Shown piece after piece: positions 16,970 to 25,576 of a stretch of 64,000 nucleotides of DNA. Origin of the DNA: Verrucomicrobiota bacterium (GTDB lineage Bacteria > Verrucomicrobiota > Verrucomicrobiia > Limisphaerales > PALSA-1396). The stretch lies in the NCBI GenBank assembly GCA_016200005.1, contig JACQFP010000061.1:31248-95247 (forward strand), read 5' to 3'. Below the pieces are notes generated by a model, which did no database searches, had not been told where the DNA came from, and saw only the letters and a list, made by a program, of their open reading frames with translations. The stretch's first letter is position 1, and every line of letters begins with the position of its first letter. A program made the position numbers and the translations under genes.

Positions 16970-18231
16970 GGGGGATCAGGCGCGCGGAGAACGGAGGCGG
17001 GCGTCGCTCCGACATCAGGATTGATCTGCTCTTCGCGTTTGCGAATGGCGTGCAGACAGGGCAGTCCCGCCAGCGACAAAACGACGAACAATGCCAGCAG
17101 GCCGTAGATGGGAAAGTAGGCGGTCGGTTCAACGGCTCGCGCACCCAATCCCTTCACCCATTTGCCGACCAGCCAGTGCGACAGGTTGCCAATCAACCCT
17201 CCCACCGTGATGAAAAAACCGAACACACGCCCGCGCACGGCGTCGGGCACCGATTCCATCAGCGCCGCCTCGATCATGGGATAGCCGGCGAGGAAGAAAA
17301 ATCCATAAACCAGCAACGCAGGAATGATCCAGTTCCCCGGCACATGGGGAAAGACCGCCATCACGATCGCGGCGATGACCAGCACCAGAAATGTCCAGCG
17401 CACGCGTCCGCGATCGCTCAGATGCCCGAACAACGGATTGCTGACCACCGACGCGATGAAGATGCAACTCAGCGCCAGGCCGGTCTCTTTGAGCGTGAAG
17501 CCGCGAGCGTTTTGGAGGAACAGCGACCCCAGACTACCCATGCCGGTACCGGCAAAGTCGCGCATGCTGAAGGCGAAACTCATCCCAATGAAGAAGAGCC
17601 ACAGTGCCGGCGTCGCAAACATTTTCTCCTCCGGCATTTTGGTTTTCTCGACGGCTCTGGGCGCGGGTTGTTCCTCGGCAAACCAGGCAAAGAGTCCGGC
17701 GGCGACGATTCCCAACAATCCCAGTTCCAGGATTGGAGCGCGCCAACCGGCGGTGGCCGCGCGCCAGCCGGTGTAGATCGGGCCGATGAAAAAACCGATG
17801 CTGGCGCCGACACCGACCAGCCCCAGGGCCTTGCCCGTGCCCGTGGGAAACAAGCGCGCCACCATCGCCGTCGCCGCCGGATGATAAAAACTGCCGCCAA
17901 AGCCGGAGAGAATCATGCACGCAACCGCGCACGGATAATTTGGTGAGAACGCGAGTCCGACGAAACCCAGTCCATTGATCGCGAGTCCGTAACCCAGCAG
18001 TTTTTTGCGGCTAATGCGATCAGCCAGGATGCCCATCGGATAACTCGGAATGAAATAGCCGGCCATCATCACCGTCACCAGCAGCGTGGCTTGCCCCACG
18101 CTTGCCAGTTTGAAGTCCGCCTGGATCAGCAAATACAACGGCAGCAACGCCACGTGGTAAATGTGCGTGAACGCGTGCAGCACCCCCGACAACCAAAGCG
18201 TGCGCGTTTTGTGGTTTCGCTCAGGATTCAT
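16966..18231 (-). CDS. MFS transporter (Fsr-like)
   Basis: This 421-residue membrane protein has about twelve hydrophobic segments. The MFS cytoplasmic-loop signature appears as MGILADRISRKKLLGYG, and the sequence resembles the fosmidomycin-resistance (Fsr) group with HAFTHIYHVALLPLYLLIQ at the start and FGGSFYHPAATAMVARLFP in segment 5. Substrates of this group are small hydrophobic or organic-acid compounds. It lies one base after luxE and overlaps luxC by four bases, so the three genes are one operon, and the transported compound may relate to the acyl chemistry. Confidence 0.85.
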   Translation of the reverse strand: MNPERNHKTRTLWLSGVLHAFTHIYHVALLPLYLLIQADFKLASVGQATLLVTVMMAGYFIPSYPMGILADRISRKKLLGYGLAINGLGFVGLAFSPNYPCAVACMILSGFGGSFYHPAATAMVARLFPTGTGKALGLVGVGASIGFFIGPIYTGWRAATAGWRAPILELGLLGIVAAGLFAWFAEEQPAPRAVEKTKMPEEKMFATPALWLFFIGMSFAFSMRDFAGTGMGSLGSLFLQNARGFTLKETGLALSCIFIASVVSNPLFGHLSDRGRVRWTFLVLVIAAIVMAVFPHVPGNWIIPALLVYGFFFLAGYPMIEAALMESVPDAVRGRVFGFFITVGGLIGNLSHWLVGKWVKGLGARAVEPTAYFPIYGLLALFVVLSLAGLPCLHAIRKREEQINPDVGATPASVLRAPDPP

Positions 18232-18232
18232 T

Positions 18233-19552
18233 TTAACTTGCCATCAACGAACAGCCGCGTGGCTCGGCGGCCTTTGCCCGACCAATGAGTTCAAAACCAT
18301 CGCCGCGGCGAACTCCCAAATCTTCCGTTTGAACCGCCATGACCGACCAGACATTCGCCAAATCGAAAACCCGAATCAACCCCGTTTCGCCCTCACCGAC
18401 CTCGTGTCCGGTTTCCGGAGAAATGATCTGCGCGCGCGCCCACGGCGGGAAGCGGAAGCAAGGTTGAGGGTTGAGAGTTGAGGGTTTAGAGTTTGCGTCG
18501 CCACCAGCAATTCGATCGTATGCTTGTGAACTCAATTCGCTCATGCCGTATTCACAGACGATGTGGGTTGGCGGAATGCCGAGTCGTTCGGTGATGAGCG
18601 CGTGCAGTTCCGCTTTGAGCAATTCACGCGAACGTCCCTTGTATCCGCCCGTTTCCAAAACGCGCGACCCACGCGGCAGAGGAATTTGTTTTTCGCCAAG
18701 ATGATCCAGCAGATGAACAAAGCCAAAGGCTGTGCCCAAAAAAACCAACGGTTGCTTCGGCGATTCGCGCAAAGCCGCCATTGTTTTCTCTGAGTTTACC
18801 GACCATGCGCCATCGCCAGCCACTTGACCTGTGAAAATCGAATCGCGCGTTCCAAATTCGCGCCGAACCGTTTCAAACATGTGCACCAACGATGAATCCG
18901 GCGCTTCCGTCGGCGATGGCGTCAACGACAGGATCCGGAATTTGTTCTTGAATTGCTCGTGCGCGGATGACCCTGCTCCCTCTCCTGGGGGAGAGGGCCG
19001 GGGTGAGGGCGGTCGTTCACCACCAACTTTCACCCGTCCCACTGACCGCTCGGTCAGCAGGTGTACGGCAAACCACGACAGCAGTGACGCTTCGTAAACC
19101 GCCAGTGATTCAGCGTCGTGGAAATGTCGGCTGGGCCGCTGCTCCGTCGTGCCGCTGGAATGAAAAATGGTTGTGCATTCGGCCGGCGGCAGGCTGGTCA
19201 ATTCCAATTCTTTGAACGCCGAGGTTGGAATCGCGGGAATGTTCGCCCAGTCGGTGATTGTTTCCGGCGACACGCCGCGCGCCTGGCAAAACCGGCGATA
19301 GGGAGCGTTGTGTGTGAATTGCAGTGCAAAAAGCGTAAGCGCCATTTGATTGAATTCGTAGTCGCTGCGGAGCGCGGACAGCCTTGTCCGCACGTCAACT
19401 CGTGGGCGACATCTGGCGGACAAGGCTGTCCGCGCTCCGGCGTTGTGGATTGGCTCTGACTTGATTCCGCGTTCGGGGGAATGAATGAACTCGCGCCAGC
19501 GCGCGGCGAAATCCGACAATGTAGTACAAGTTGTCATGCGGTTTTGATCCAT
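18233..19552 (-). CDS. luxE: LuxE-like acyl-protein synthetase, carrying in-frame repeat insertions
   Basis: This 439-residue protein belongs to the acyl-adenylate-forming LuxE family, which activates fatty acids and passes them to LuxC. Family marks are FHSSGTTEQRPSRHFHD (nucleotide-binding loop), ETGGYKGRSRELLKAELHAL and HIVCEYGMSELSSQAYD. It is longer than the roughly 360-residue family norm. The excess coincides with three repeat sequences that are read in frame: residues about 38-61 (a 24-base-arm palindrome), about 178-198 (PPSPRPSPPGEG), and about 350-362 (KPSTLNPQP). They fall between conserved blocks, so the enzyme may still fold. First gene of the luxE-MFS-luxC operon. Confidence 0.8.
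   Translation of the reverse strand: MDQNRMTTCTTLSDFAARWREFIHSPERGIKSEPIHNAGARTALSARCRPRVDVRTRLSALRSDYEFNQMALTLFALQFTHNAPYRRFCQARGVSPETITDWANIPAIPTSAFKELELTSLPPAECTTIFHSSGTTEQRPSRHFHDAESLAVYEASLLSWFAVHLLTERSVGRVKVGGERPPSPRPSPPGEGAGSSAHEQFKNKFRILSLTPSPTEAPDSSLVHMFETVRREFGTRDSIFTGQVAGDGAWSVNSEKTMAALRESPKQPLVFLGTAFGFVHLLDHLGEKQIPLPRGSRVLETGGYKGRSRELLKAELHALITERLGIPPTHIVCEYGMSELSSQAYDRIAGGDANSKPSTLNPQPCFRFPPWARAQIISPETGHEVGEGETGLIRVFDLANVWSVMAVQTEDLGVRRGDGFELIGRAKAAEPRGCSLMAS
18470..18497. repeat. Low-complexity TTGAGGG-type repeat inside luxE
   Basis: The plus strand reads as a run of imperfect seven-base units (TTGAGGG, TTGAGAG, TTGAGGG, TTTAGAG). It is translated on the minus strand as KPSTLNPQP, between conserved blocks of the LuxE-like protein. 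Confidence 0.6.
18971..19007. repeat. Palindromic CCCTCTCC/GGAGAGGG repeat inside luxE
   Basis: CCCTCTCC (18978-18985) and GGAGAGGG (18990-18997) form a perfect eight-base hairpin with a TGGG loop, followed by CCGGGGTGAGGG. It is read in frame in the LuxE-like protein as PSPRPSPPGEG. It is related to the elements at 15026-15090 and 42851-42910. Confidence 0.75.
19368..19439. repeat. 72-base palindromic element with perfect 24-base arms inside luxE
   Basis: The left arm (19368-19391) begins CGGAGCGCGGACAGCC and the right arm (19416-19439) is its exact reverse complement, with a 24-base centre. It lies within the N-terminal part of the LuxE-like coding sequence and is translated in frame. Arms this long and this perfect point to a recently inserted or mobilised element rather than chance. 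Confidence 0.85.
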
Positions 19553-19703
19553 GTGCCGGCTGGTTTTCCGCTACAGCCGTGGAAAGTGTCGAATGTCGAA
19601 TGCCGAATGTCGAGCGGGAAAAATGAAAGCGAAAACCCACTCTTCTTGACCCAAGCGCAAAACTTTTTTAGTCGAAACGCCGCAAGGCTGGTAAAGTTGC
19701 TTT

Positions 19704-20216
19704 ATGACGGCCGAACAAATCATCGGTTTATCGCTCGCGTTGCTGGTGATGTGCGTGGGTATGGCTGGCAGCATTTTGCCTGGCATTCCCAGCACACCGC
19801 TCGTTTTGATCACGGCCATCGGTCATCGCCTTTACTTCGGCGCGACTGGACCTGGAAACTGGGTGCTGATGATTCTGGCAGCGATCACCGCGTTTTCGTT
19901 GCTGGTCGATTATCTGGCCAGCATGTATGGCGCGAAGAAACTGGGCGCCACCTGGCGCGGCGTCCTCGGCGCGGTGGTAGGCGGGTTGGTTGGGATCTTC
20001 TTCAATCTGCCGGGAATTCTGCTCGGTCCGTTCATTGGTGCGGTTGTGTTTGAAATGGCGGCCGGACGAAAATTCAAGGAGGCCGGCCGAGCCGGGTTGG
20101 GGGCGACGCTCGGCTTGCTCGGCGGCGCCGTGGTCAAGCTCGGCGGTTGCGTGGCGATGATGGGATTGTTTACCTGGGATGTGATTCAGCGTTGTTTGAA
20201 TCAAGTTCCGGCCTGA
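19704..20216 (+). CDS. DUF456 membrane protein
   Basis: This 170-residue protein has about four membrane segments and the DUF456 pattern: GMAGSILPGIPSTPLVLITA at the N terminus, a second segment LAAITAFSLLVDYLASMYGAKK, and the glycine-rich GLVGIFFNLPGILLGPFIGA. The family has an internal glycine-zipper character and unknown function. The gene sits 107 bases upstream of pgk on the same strand. Confidence 0.85.
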   Translation: MTAEQIIGLSLALLVMCVGMAGSILPGIPSTPLVLITAIGHRLYFGATGPGNWVLMILAAITAFSLLVDYLASMYGAKKLGATWRGVLGAVVGGLVGIFFNLPGILLGPFIGAVVFEMAAGRKFKEAGRAGLGATLGLLGGAVVKLGGCVAMMGLFTWDVIQRCLNQVPA

Positions 20217-20323
20217 AGGTGACGGGCGACGACTTCCTTCCTGGCAATCTTCGTGAATCGATTCGCTTCAATTCGCCTTTGACTCATTGGCCCGCTTCGC
20301 TATCCTCTCGCCCCTGTTTATCT

Positions 20324-21580
20324 ATGGCAAAGCTGACGGTCAATGATCTCAATGTTCGCGGCAAACGTGTCCTGGTGCGCGTCGATTACAACGTGCCGAT
20401 GGAAGAAAAGGATGGTCAAATGATCATCAATGACGACACGCGCATCCGGGAGACGTTACCCACGTTGGAACTGCTGATCAAGCAAGGCGCCAAAACCATT
20501 CTCGTGGCGCATCTCGGTCGTCCCAAAGGACAACGCGAGCCGTCGATGTCGCTCCGTCCAGTTGCCGCTAAACTTGCCGACATGCTGGGCCGACCGGTGG
20601 CGTTTGTTGATGATTGCATCGGCGAGAAGGTGGAAAAGACGGTTGGCGTGTTGCAACCCGGTGATGTGTTGCTGCTCGAAAACGTCCGCTTCTACAAAGA
20701 GGAAGAGACAAACGATCCTGTTTTCGCCGGGCAACTCGCCAAGGTCGCCGAGGTTTACGTGAATGACGCGTTCGGCGCCGCTCATCGCGCTCATGCTTCC
20801 ACTGTGGGAGTGGCGCAGGTGGTTGCGCGTCAAGGCGGTCAATGCGCTGCCGGCTTGCTGATGGAGCGTGAACTGAATTTTTTGGGCGAGGAACTGGAAA
20901 ATCCAGCGCGCCCGTTTGTTGTCATCCTTGGCGGCGCGAAGGTGTCCGACAAAATCAACGTAATTGATCGGCTGTTGGAAAAGGCGGACACGATTCTTAT
21001 CGGCGGCGCGATGGCTTACACGTTCAAGCTGGCGCAAGGATTCAAAGTCGGGCAGTCGCTTGTCGAACCCGACAAGATTGAAGTGGCCAGGGCCGCTCTG
21101 GAAAAAGCGAAAGCCAAAAAGGTGGAGTTCCTGCTCCCCTCCGATAACATCGTGGTCACGCCGATCAAGACAGACAAGTTGAACAAGAAAGGCAAGCCGG
21201 TCATCGAATTACAAGACCCACGCACCAACACAGAGCCGAACATTGCCGATGCCGAAGAGGGTGTCGATATTGGCCCTGCCACAATCCAGACCTACGGTAA
21301 AATCATCGCTGGAGCCAAAACAATCCTGTGGAACGGCCCGATGGGAATCTTCGAAGACCCGCGTTTTGCGGCGGGAACGTTCGCGGTCGCAAAGGCGGTT
21401 GTCGAAGCAACGCAGAAGAACGGGGCCAAGAGCATTATTGGTGGCGGCGACAGCGTGAAAGCCTTGAATCAGGCGGGACTGTCGCATCAGGTCACTTTCA
21501 CGAGCACGGGCGGCGGCGCCAGTCTGGAGTTTTTGGAAGGCAAAGTGTTGCCCGGCGTGGCGGCGTTGACGGACAAATGA
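20324..21580 (+). CDS. pgk: Phosphoglycerate kinase
   Basis: Phosphoglycerate kinase catalyses 1,3-bisphosphoglycerate + ADP to 3-phosphoglycerate + ATP in glycolysis. The 418-residue length is normal for the family. Signatures: [15 protein letters not shown] at the N terminus, [27 protein letters not shown] (substrate site), [12 protein letters not shown], and the nucleotide loop [15 protein letters not shown] near the end. I start at [10 protein letters not shown] (20324); the frame is open upstream only through the preceding gene. It is followed by tpiA and secG, a common arrangement. Confidence 0.97.
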   Translation: MAKLTVNDLNVRGKRVLVRVDYNVPMEEKDGQMIINDDTRIRETLPTLELLIKQGAKTILVAHLGRPKGQREPSMSLRPVAAKLADMLGRPVAFVDDCIGEKVEKTVGVLQPGDVLLLENVRFYKEEETNDPVFAGQLAKVAEVYVNDAFGAAHRAHASTVGVAQVVARQGGQCAAGLLMERELNFLGEELENPARPFVVILGGAKVSDKINVIDRLLEKADTILIGGAMAYTFKLAQGFKVGQSLVEPDKIEVARAALEKAKAKKVEFLLPSDNIVVTPIKTDKLNKKGKPVIELQDPRTNTEPNIADAEEGVDIGPATIQTYGKIIAGAKTILWNGPMGIFEDPRFAAGTFAVAKAVVEATQKNGAKSIIGGGDSVKALNQAGLSHQVTFTSTGGGASLEFLEGKVLPGVAALTDK

Positions 21581-21590
21581 AATTGAAACT

Positions 21591-21640
21591 ATTACCCAAG
21601 TACCAAAGTACCCAATTGGGTATTTGGGTGGTTGGGTAAT
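21591..21640. repeat. Inverted repeat between pgk and tpiA
   Basis: ATTACCCAA (21591-21599) pairs with TTGGGTAAT (21632-21640), and the centre contains a 14-base perfect palindrome TACCCAATTGGGTA (21609-21622). It could attenuate transcription or be a repeat copy. Its position within a likely operon argues against a full terminator. Confidence 0.65.
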
Positions 21641-21659
21641 TCTTCCCGTGGACTGAAAC

Positions 21660-22424
21660 ATGGACAAAGACCGCAAACTGATTTTCGCCGGCAACTGGAA
21701 GATGAACAAGACCGTGGCCGAGGCGCTCGACCTGGTCCATGATTTGTCGCTCGAACTGGCCAACATTCGGGAAGTGGACATCGTGGTTTGTCCGCCGTTC
21801 ACGGCGCTGTCGGAGGTTTCCAAGGCCATCCTGGATTCCAATTTCCGCCTCGGCGCGCAAAACATGAGCGAGCACAGCTATGGCGCCTACACCGGCGAAA
21901 TCGCCGCCGGTATGTTGAAAGAGTTTTCCACCCGCTACGTCATCCTCGGCCACTCGGAGCGCCGACAATATCAGAAGGAATCCGATGCTTTGATCGCGCA
22001 AAAAGTTCTGGCAGCTCATGCCGCGTCACTCAAGCCCATCGTGTGCGTGGGCGAAACGCTCGCGGAGCGGGAAGGTGGACGGACGAATTCAGTTTTGGAG
22101 ACGCAGGTAAACGGTTGTCTTTCCGGCCTGAGCAAGGAGCAGATGGAGGAAACCATTATTGCTTACGAACCGGTGTGGGCCATCGGCACGGGCAAAACCG
22201 CCACCGCCGGGCAGGCGCAGGAAGCACACGCGTTCATCCGCGGGTTGATTGGGAAACTGTTTGACGAAACAGTTGCCCGCCGCGTTCGCATCCAATATGG
22301 TGGCAGTGTGAAACCGTCCAACGCCCGCGAGTTGATGAGCCAGCCCGATGTGGATGGCGCGCTGGTGGGCGGCGCGTCGTTGGAAGCCCGCAGTTTCACG
22401 GACATTATTAAAAATTCGATCTAG
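21660..22424 (+). CDS. tpiA: Triosephosphate isomerase
   Basis: Triosephosphate isomerase interconverts dihydroxyacetone phosphate and glyceraldehyde 3-phosphate. The 254-residue protein has every expected motif: AGNWKMNKT (catalytic Lys), YVILGHSERRQ (catalytic His), AYEPVWAIGTGKTA (catalytic Glu), and the phosphate loops IQYGGSVKPSNA and DGALVGGASLEA. It lies 79 bases after pgk and nine bases before secG on the same strand. Confidence 0.97.
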   Translation: MDKDRKLIFAGNWKMNKTVAEALDLVHDLSLELANIREVDIVVCPPFTALSEVSKAILDSNFRLGAQNMSEHSYGAYTGEIAAGMLKEFSTRYVILGHSERRQYQKESDALIAQKVLAAHAASLKPIVCVGETLAEREGGRTNSVLETQVNGCLSGLSKEQMEETIIAYEPVWAIGTGKTATAGQAQEAHAFIRGLIGKLFDETVARRVRIQYGGSVKPSNARELMSQPDVDGALVGGASLEARSFTDIIKNSI

Positions 22425-22432
22425 GCAAAAAT

Positions 22433-22879
22433 ATGAGTCTCTTTATAGGTTTTTTGACGGTCGTGTTGGTGCTCGACAGTTTGTTGCTGATCTTGCTGGT
22501 GCTGATTCAACTGCCGAAAAAGGAGGCGGGCGCTGGCGTGGCTTTTGGCGGCGGCGCAACCGATGCGCTGTTCGGCGCCGGTTCGGGCAATGCGCTGACG
22601 AAAATCACCAAGTATGCCGCCACCATCTTCTTTTCTCTGTCACTGATCATCTCGATTTTATACGCGCGGAATAACCCAAAGGATGATACCGAGCTTCGTA
22701 AGAAAATCGCCGCGGCCGCGGCCGCCACGGCGCCCGGTCCAGGCGCAACTTTGCCGCCTCCAGCATCCGCCCCGAGCAACATCTCGTTGACCATTCCAGC
22801 CGTCAGCGCCTCAAATCCGCCCGCCGCGACGACGACCAATCCTCCGGCGACGACTCCGCCGGCTACAACGCCGAAATAA
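22433..22879 (+). CDS. secG: Preprotein translocase subunit SecG with long low-complexity tail
   Basis: SecG is the small accessory membrane subunit of the SecYEG channel. The N-terminal 80 residues show two membrane segments (LTVVLVLDSLLLILLVLIQL and ATIFFSLSLIISILYA) around the conserved GAGVAFGGGATDALFGAGSG loop. The remaining 65 residues are an Ala/Pro/Thr-rich tail (ASNPPAATTTNPPATTPP) not found in the core family. At 148 residues it is about twice the minimal size. It follows tpiA closely, a known neighbourhood. Confidence 0.92.
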   Translation: MSLFIGFLTVVLVLDSLLLILLVLIQLPKKEAGAGVAFGGGATDALFGAGSGNALTKITKYAATIFFSLSLIISILYARNNPKDDTELRKKIAAAAAATAPGPGATLPPPASAPSNISLTIPAVSASNPPAATTTNPPATTPPATTPK

Positions 22880-22892
22880 ACATTTCGGCGAC

Positions 22893-24659
22893 ATGAAGCC
22901 GATGCCCAGCGTCCGACTTGAAACACAGAGGCCAGAAGGCAGAGGGCAGACGACAGGGATGGGCAGACAAAGGGCTTGCGGAATTTTTTCTGCATTCTGC
23001 ATTCTCTATTTAGCGTTCCTGCTGACCGGTTGCCTGAAACCCGAACCGTCCGCAGATCTGGTCATCGTCAACGGCAACGAGCCGGAGTCGCTTGACCCCG
23101 CGATCATTACGGGACTCTCCGAGATGCGGCTCACGCAGGGTTTGTGGGCGGGACTTACGCGACTCCATCCGAAAACCGTCGCGCCGATTGCCGATCTGGC
23201 GGATCGCTGGGAGATTTCCCCAGACAAAAAGGTTTACACTTTTCACATCCGTACAAATGCGCTCTGGTCCACCGGCGAACCGATTACGGCGGAGGACTTC
23301 GTTTATTCCTGGATCCGAGCGATCAATCCGGAAACCGCCAGTGATTACGCCGGACAACTTTTCCCCATCAAGAACGCGGAGGAATTCAACGCCGGCAAAA
23401 TCAAAGACTCGTCGCTCGTCGGCGTGCACGCGCTCGACCCGCGGACGTTGCGGGTGGAATTGAACCAGCCGACGGCGTTCTTTCTCGATCTGTGCGCGTT
23501 TCCGACGTTGAACATCGTCCCGCGAAAGACCATCGAGCAATACGGTGATCGTTGGCTGATGGTGCGGCCATTGCCCGCCAGCGGCCCTTACGAATTGGTG
23601 ACGTGGCGTCTCAATGACAAAATCCGGATGCGCAAAAATCCGCGCTACTGGGACGCGGCCAATGTACGCACCGAGGTTTTTGATTTCCTGCCGATCGGCT
23701 CGCCCAACACGGCGCTGAACCTGTACGAGACCGGTGCAGCCGACGTGGTTTGGGACAAGGATTTGATTCCAGTTGAATTGTTGGATGACCTGAAAAACCG
23801 GCCGGATTATCACACGTTCACGTACCTCGGCACTTACTTTTTCCGCTTCAACGTGACCCACAAACCGTTTGATGATCCGCGCGTCCGCAAAGTGTTCGCG
23901 TTGGTGATCAATAAAAAAAGGCTGGTTGAAAAAATCACCAAGGCCGGTGAGCAGGCCGCCTCTCACTTCGTGCCGCCGGGCGTCGCCAATTATCAGCCGG
24001 TGCCGGGACTTGGATTCGATCCTGAAAACGCGCGGCGACTTTTGGCGTCGGCGGGCTTTCCGGGCGGCAAGGGCTTTCCCCGATTGCAATACAAATTCTT
24101 TGCCGCGGCGGGCGGCGCCGCCAAACTCCACGCCAAGATTGCCGTGGAATTACAGCAGATGTGGCGCGACGAGTTGGGTGTCGAGATCGAGCTTCAGCAG
24201 ATCGAGCGCAAGGTATTTTACGCGGTCCAGTCCAAGCTCGATTACGACCTCTCGCAGTCCAGTTGGATCGGCGATTACAACGACGCGAATACATTCCTCG
24301 ACATGTTCATGACCAACAACGGCAACAACCGCACCGGTTGGGGCAACGCGCGTTACGACGAACTCCTCCGCGCGGCCAATAAGGAAACCGACTTGAAGCT
24401 CCGTGAAAAATTATTCCAGGAGGCGGAGTCGTTGTTGATTCGCGACGAACTGCCCATCGTGCCGCTTTATTTTTATGTCGGGTTCAATTACTATGATCCA
24501 AACAAGGTGGCGGGGATTTATCCGAACATTCTCGATCAGCATCCCTTGCAGGACATTCGCAAAATCTCCGGCAGCAGCCGACGCAAGGAGGCCCTTGCTG
24601 CTTCTGCGGATCGCCAGGAAAGGCATAGCCTCCTCATGCCGGCTGCGACGAGAAACTGA
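22893..24659 (+). CDS. Peptide ABC transporter substrate-binding lipoprotein (OppA-like)
   Basis: This extracytoplasmic binding protein (SBP family 5) feeds the permeases encoded next to it. It has a lipoprotein signal with lipobox LLTGC, then NEPESLDPAIITGLSEMRL, AEDFVYSWIRAINPETASDY, ASGPYELVTWRLNDKIRMRK and the DDPRVRKVFALVINKK segment typical of oligopeptide binders. ATG at 22893 opens the frame; ATG at 22959 would give a more usual signal length, because residues 10-23 look like repeat-derived sequence (TQRPEGRGQT). The last 30 residues (SSRRKEALAASADRQERHS) also look like an in-frame repeat. It ends two bases before the permease start. Confidence 0.9.
   Translation: MKPMPSVRLETQRPEGRGQTTGMGRQRACGIFSAFCILYLAFLLTGCLKPEPSADLVIVNGNEPESLDPAIITGLSEMRLTQGLWAGLTRLHPKTVAPIADLADRWEISPDKKVYTFHIRTNALWSTGEPITAEDFVYSWIRAINPETASDYAGQLFPIKNAEEFNAGKIKDSSLVGVHALDPRTLRVELNQPTAFFLDLCAFPTLNIVPRKTIEQYGDRWLMVRPLPASGPYELVTWRLNDKIRMRKNPRYWDAANVRTEVFDFLPIGSPNTALNLYETGAADVVWDKDLIPVELLDDLKNRPDYHTFTYLGTYFFRFNVTHKPFDDPRVRKVFALVINKKRLVEKITKAGEQAASHFVPPGVANYQPVPGLGFDPENARRLLASAGFPGGKGFPRLQYKFFAAAGGAAKLHAKIAVELQQMWRDELGVEIELQQIERKVFYAVQSKLDYDLSQSSWIGDYNDANTFLDMFMTNNGNNRTGWGNARYDELLRAANKETDLKLREKLFQEAESLLIRDELPIVPLYFYVGFNYYDPNKVAGIYPNILDQHPLQDIRKISGSSRRKEALAASADRQERHSLLMPAATRN
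24575..24655. repeat. Imperfect palindromic repeat forming the 3' end of the oppA-like gene
   Basis: GCAGCCGACGCAAGGAGG on the left and CCTCCTCATGCCGGCTGC on the right are near inverted copies (arms GCAGCCG.C and G.CGGCTGC, GGAGG and CCTCC). The element is translated as the C-terminal tail SSRRKEALAAS of the binding protein, beyond the conserved domain. Confidence 0.55.
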
Positions 24660-24661
24660 CC

Positions 24662-25576
24662 ATGTATTTTCTCAAGCGCCTTGTCGTCCTCGCGCCGTTG
24701 TTGCTGGTCATCAGCTTTCTGGCGTTCGTGCTGGTTCGATTGTCGCCGGGCGGGCCGTTTGACCGCGAACGCAAGCCGGCGACGCCCGAAATCGAACGCA
24801 ACCTCAAAGCGAAATATCATCTTGATGAGCCGGTCTGGAAGCAATACGGCCGCTTCCTCAGCGACCTGCTGCATGGCGACTTCGGTATGTCGCTCAAGTA
24901 TCGCAATCACACCGTCAACGATATTATCGCGCAAGGTCTGCCCGTCTCGGTCGTCCTGGGAATGTTGGCGTTCGGCTTCGCGATGGGGGTCGGCCTGCCG
25001 GTCGGCTTCATCACGGCGGCGAAGCGCGGGCGCTGGGAAGATTACACCGGAAGTGTCCTGGCCGTGCTGATGGTGTGCATTCCGGGTTTTGTGGTGGCGC
25101 CACTGCTGATCATGTTCTTCGCGATCAAATGGCGGCTGTTGCCAGTCGCGTTGTGGGGCTCACCGTGGCAGGTCATCCTGCCGACGATTGCGCTCGGCCT
25201 GTATTTCTCCGGCAAAATTGCCCGGCTGCTCCGCGAAGGGATGTTGAACACCATGCAGGCGGAATTCATCACCACCGCGCGCGCCAAGGGCCTGAGCGAA
25301 AATTCCGTCCTGATCAAACACGTGTTTCGACTCGCGGTGTTGCCCGTGGTTTCTTACGCCGGCCCGTTGCTGGCGGATCTGTTGACCGGCTCGTTCGTGA
25401 TTGAAAACATTTTTCAACTGCCGGGCATCGGCGTGTTCATCGTCAACGGTTCGTTGAACCGCGATTACACGATGGTGGTCGGCCTGGTGGTGCTTTACGC
25501 CGCGCTGCTGGTGGTGCTGAACCTCGCGGTGGACCTGGTCTATACGTTGCTCGATCCGAGGGTGAAGTATGAGTGA
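24662..25576 (+). CDS. ABC transporter permease (OppB/DppB-like)
   Basis: This 304-residue inner-membrane permease pairs with the next gene to form the channel of a peptide importer. The N terminus is typical (YFLKRLVVLAPLLLVISFLA then VRLSPGGPFD), and the EAA loop that docks the ATPase is AEFITTARAKGLSENSVLIKH. The C terminus ends LVYTLLDPRVKYE, standard for this family. It starts two bases after the binding protein and overlaps the next permease by eight bases. Genes for the ATP-binding subunits are not in the window. Confidence 0.93.
   Translation: MYFLKRLVVLAPLLLVISFLAFVLVRLSPGGPFDRERKPATPEIERNLKAKYHLDEPVWKQYGRFLSDLLHGDFGMSLKYRNHTVNDIIAQGLPVSVVLGMLAFGFAMGVGLPVGFITAAKRGRWEDYTGSVLAVLMVCIPGFVVAPLLIMFFAIKWRLLPVALWGSPWQVILPTIALGLYFSGKIARLLREGMLNTMQAEFITTARAKGLSENSVLIKHVFRLAVLPVVSYAGPLLADLLTGSFVIENIFQLPGIGVFIVNGSLNRDYTMVVGLVVLYAALLVVLNLAVDLVYTLLDPRVKYE

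Noticed and set aside
15608..19552. Bioluminescence operon
   Set aside because: luxA, luxB and luxD are absent; only the acid-activating and reducing homologues and an MFS pump are present.
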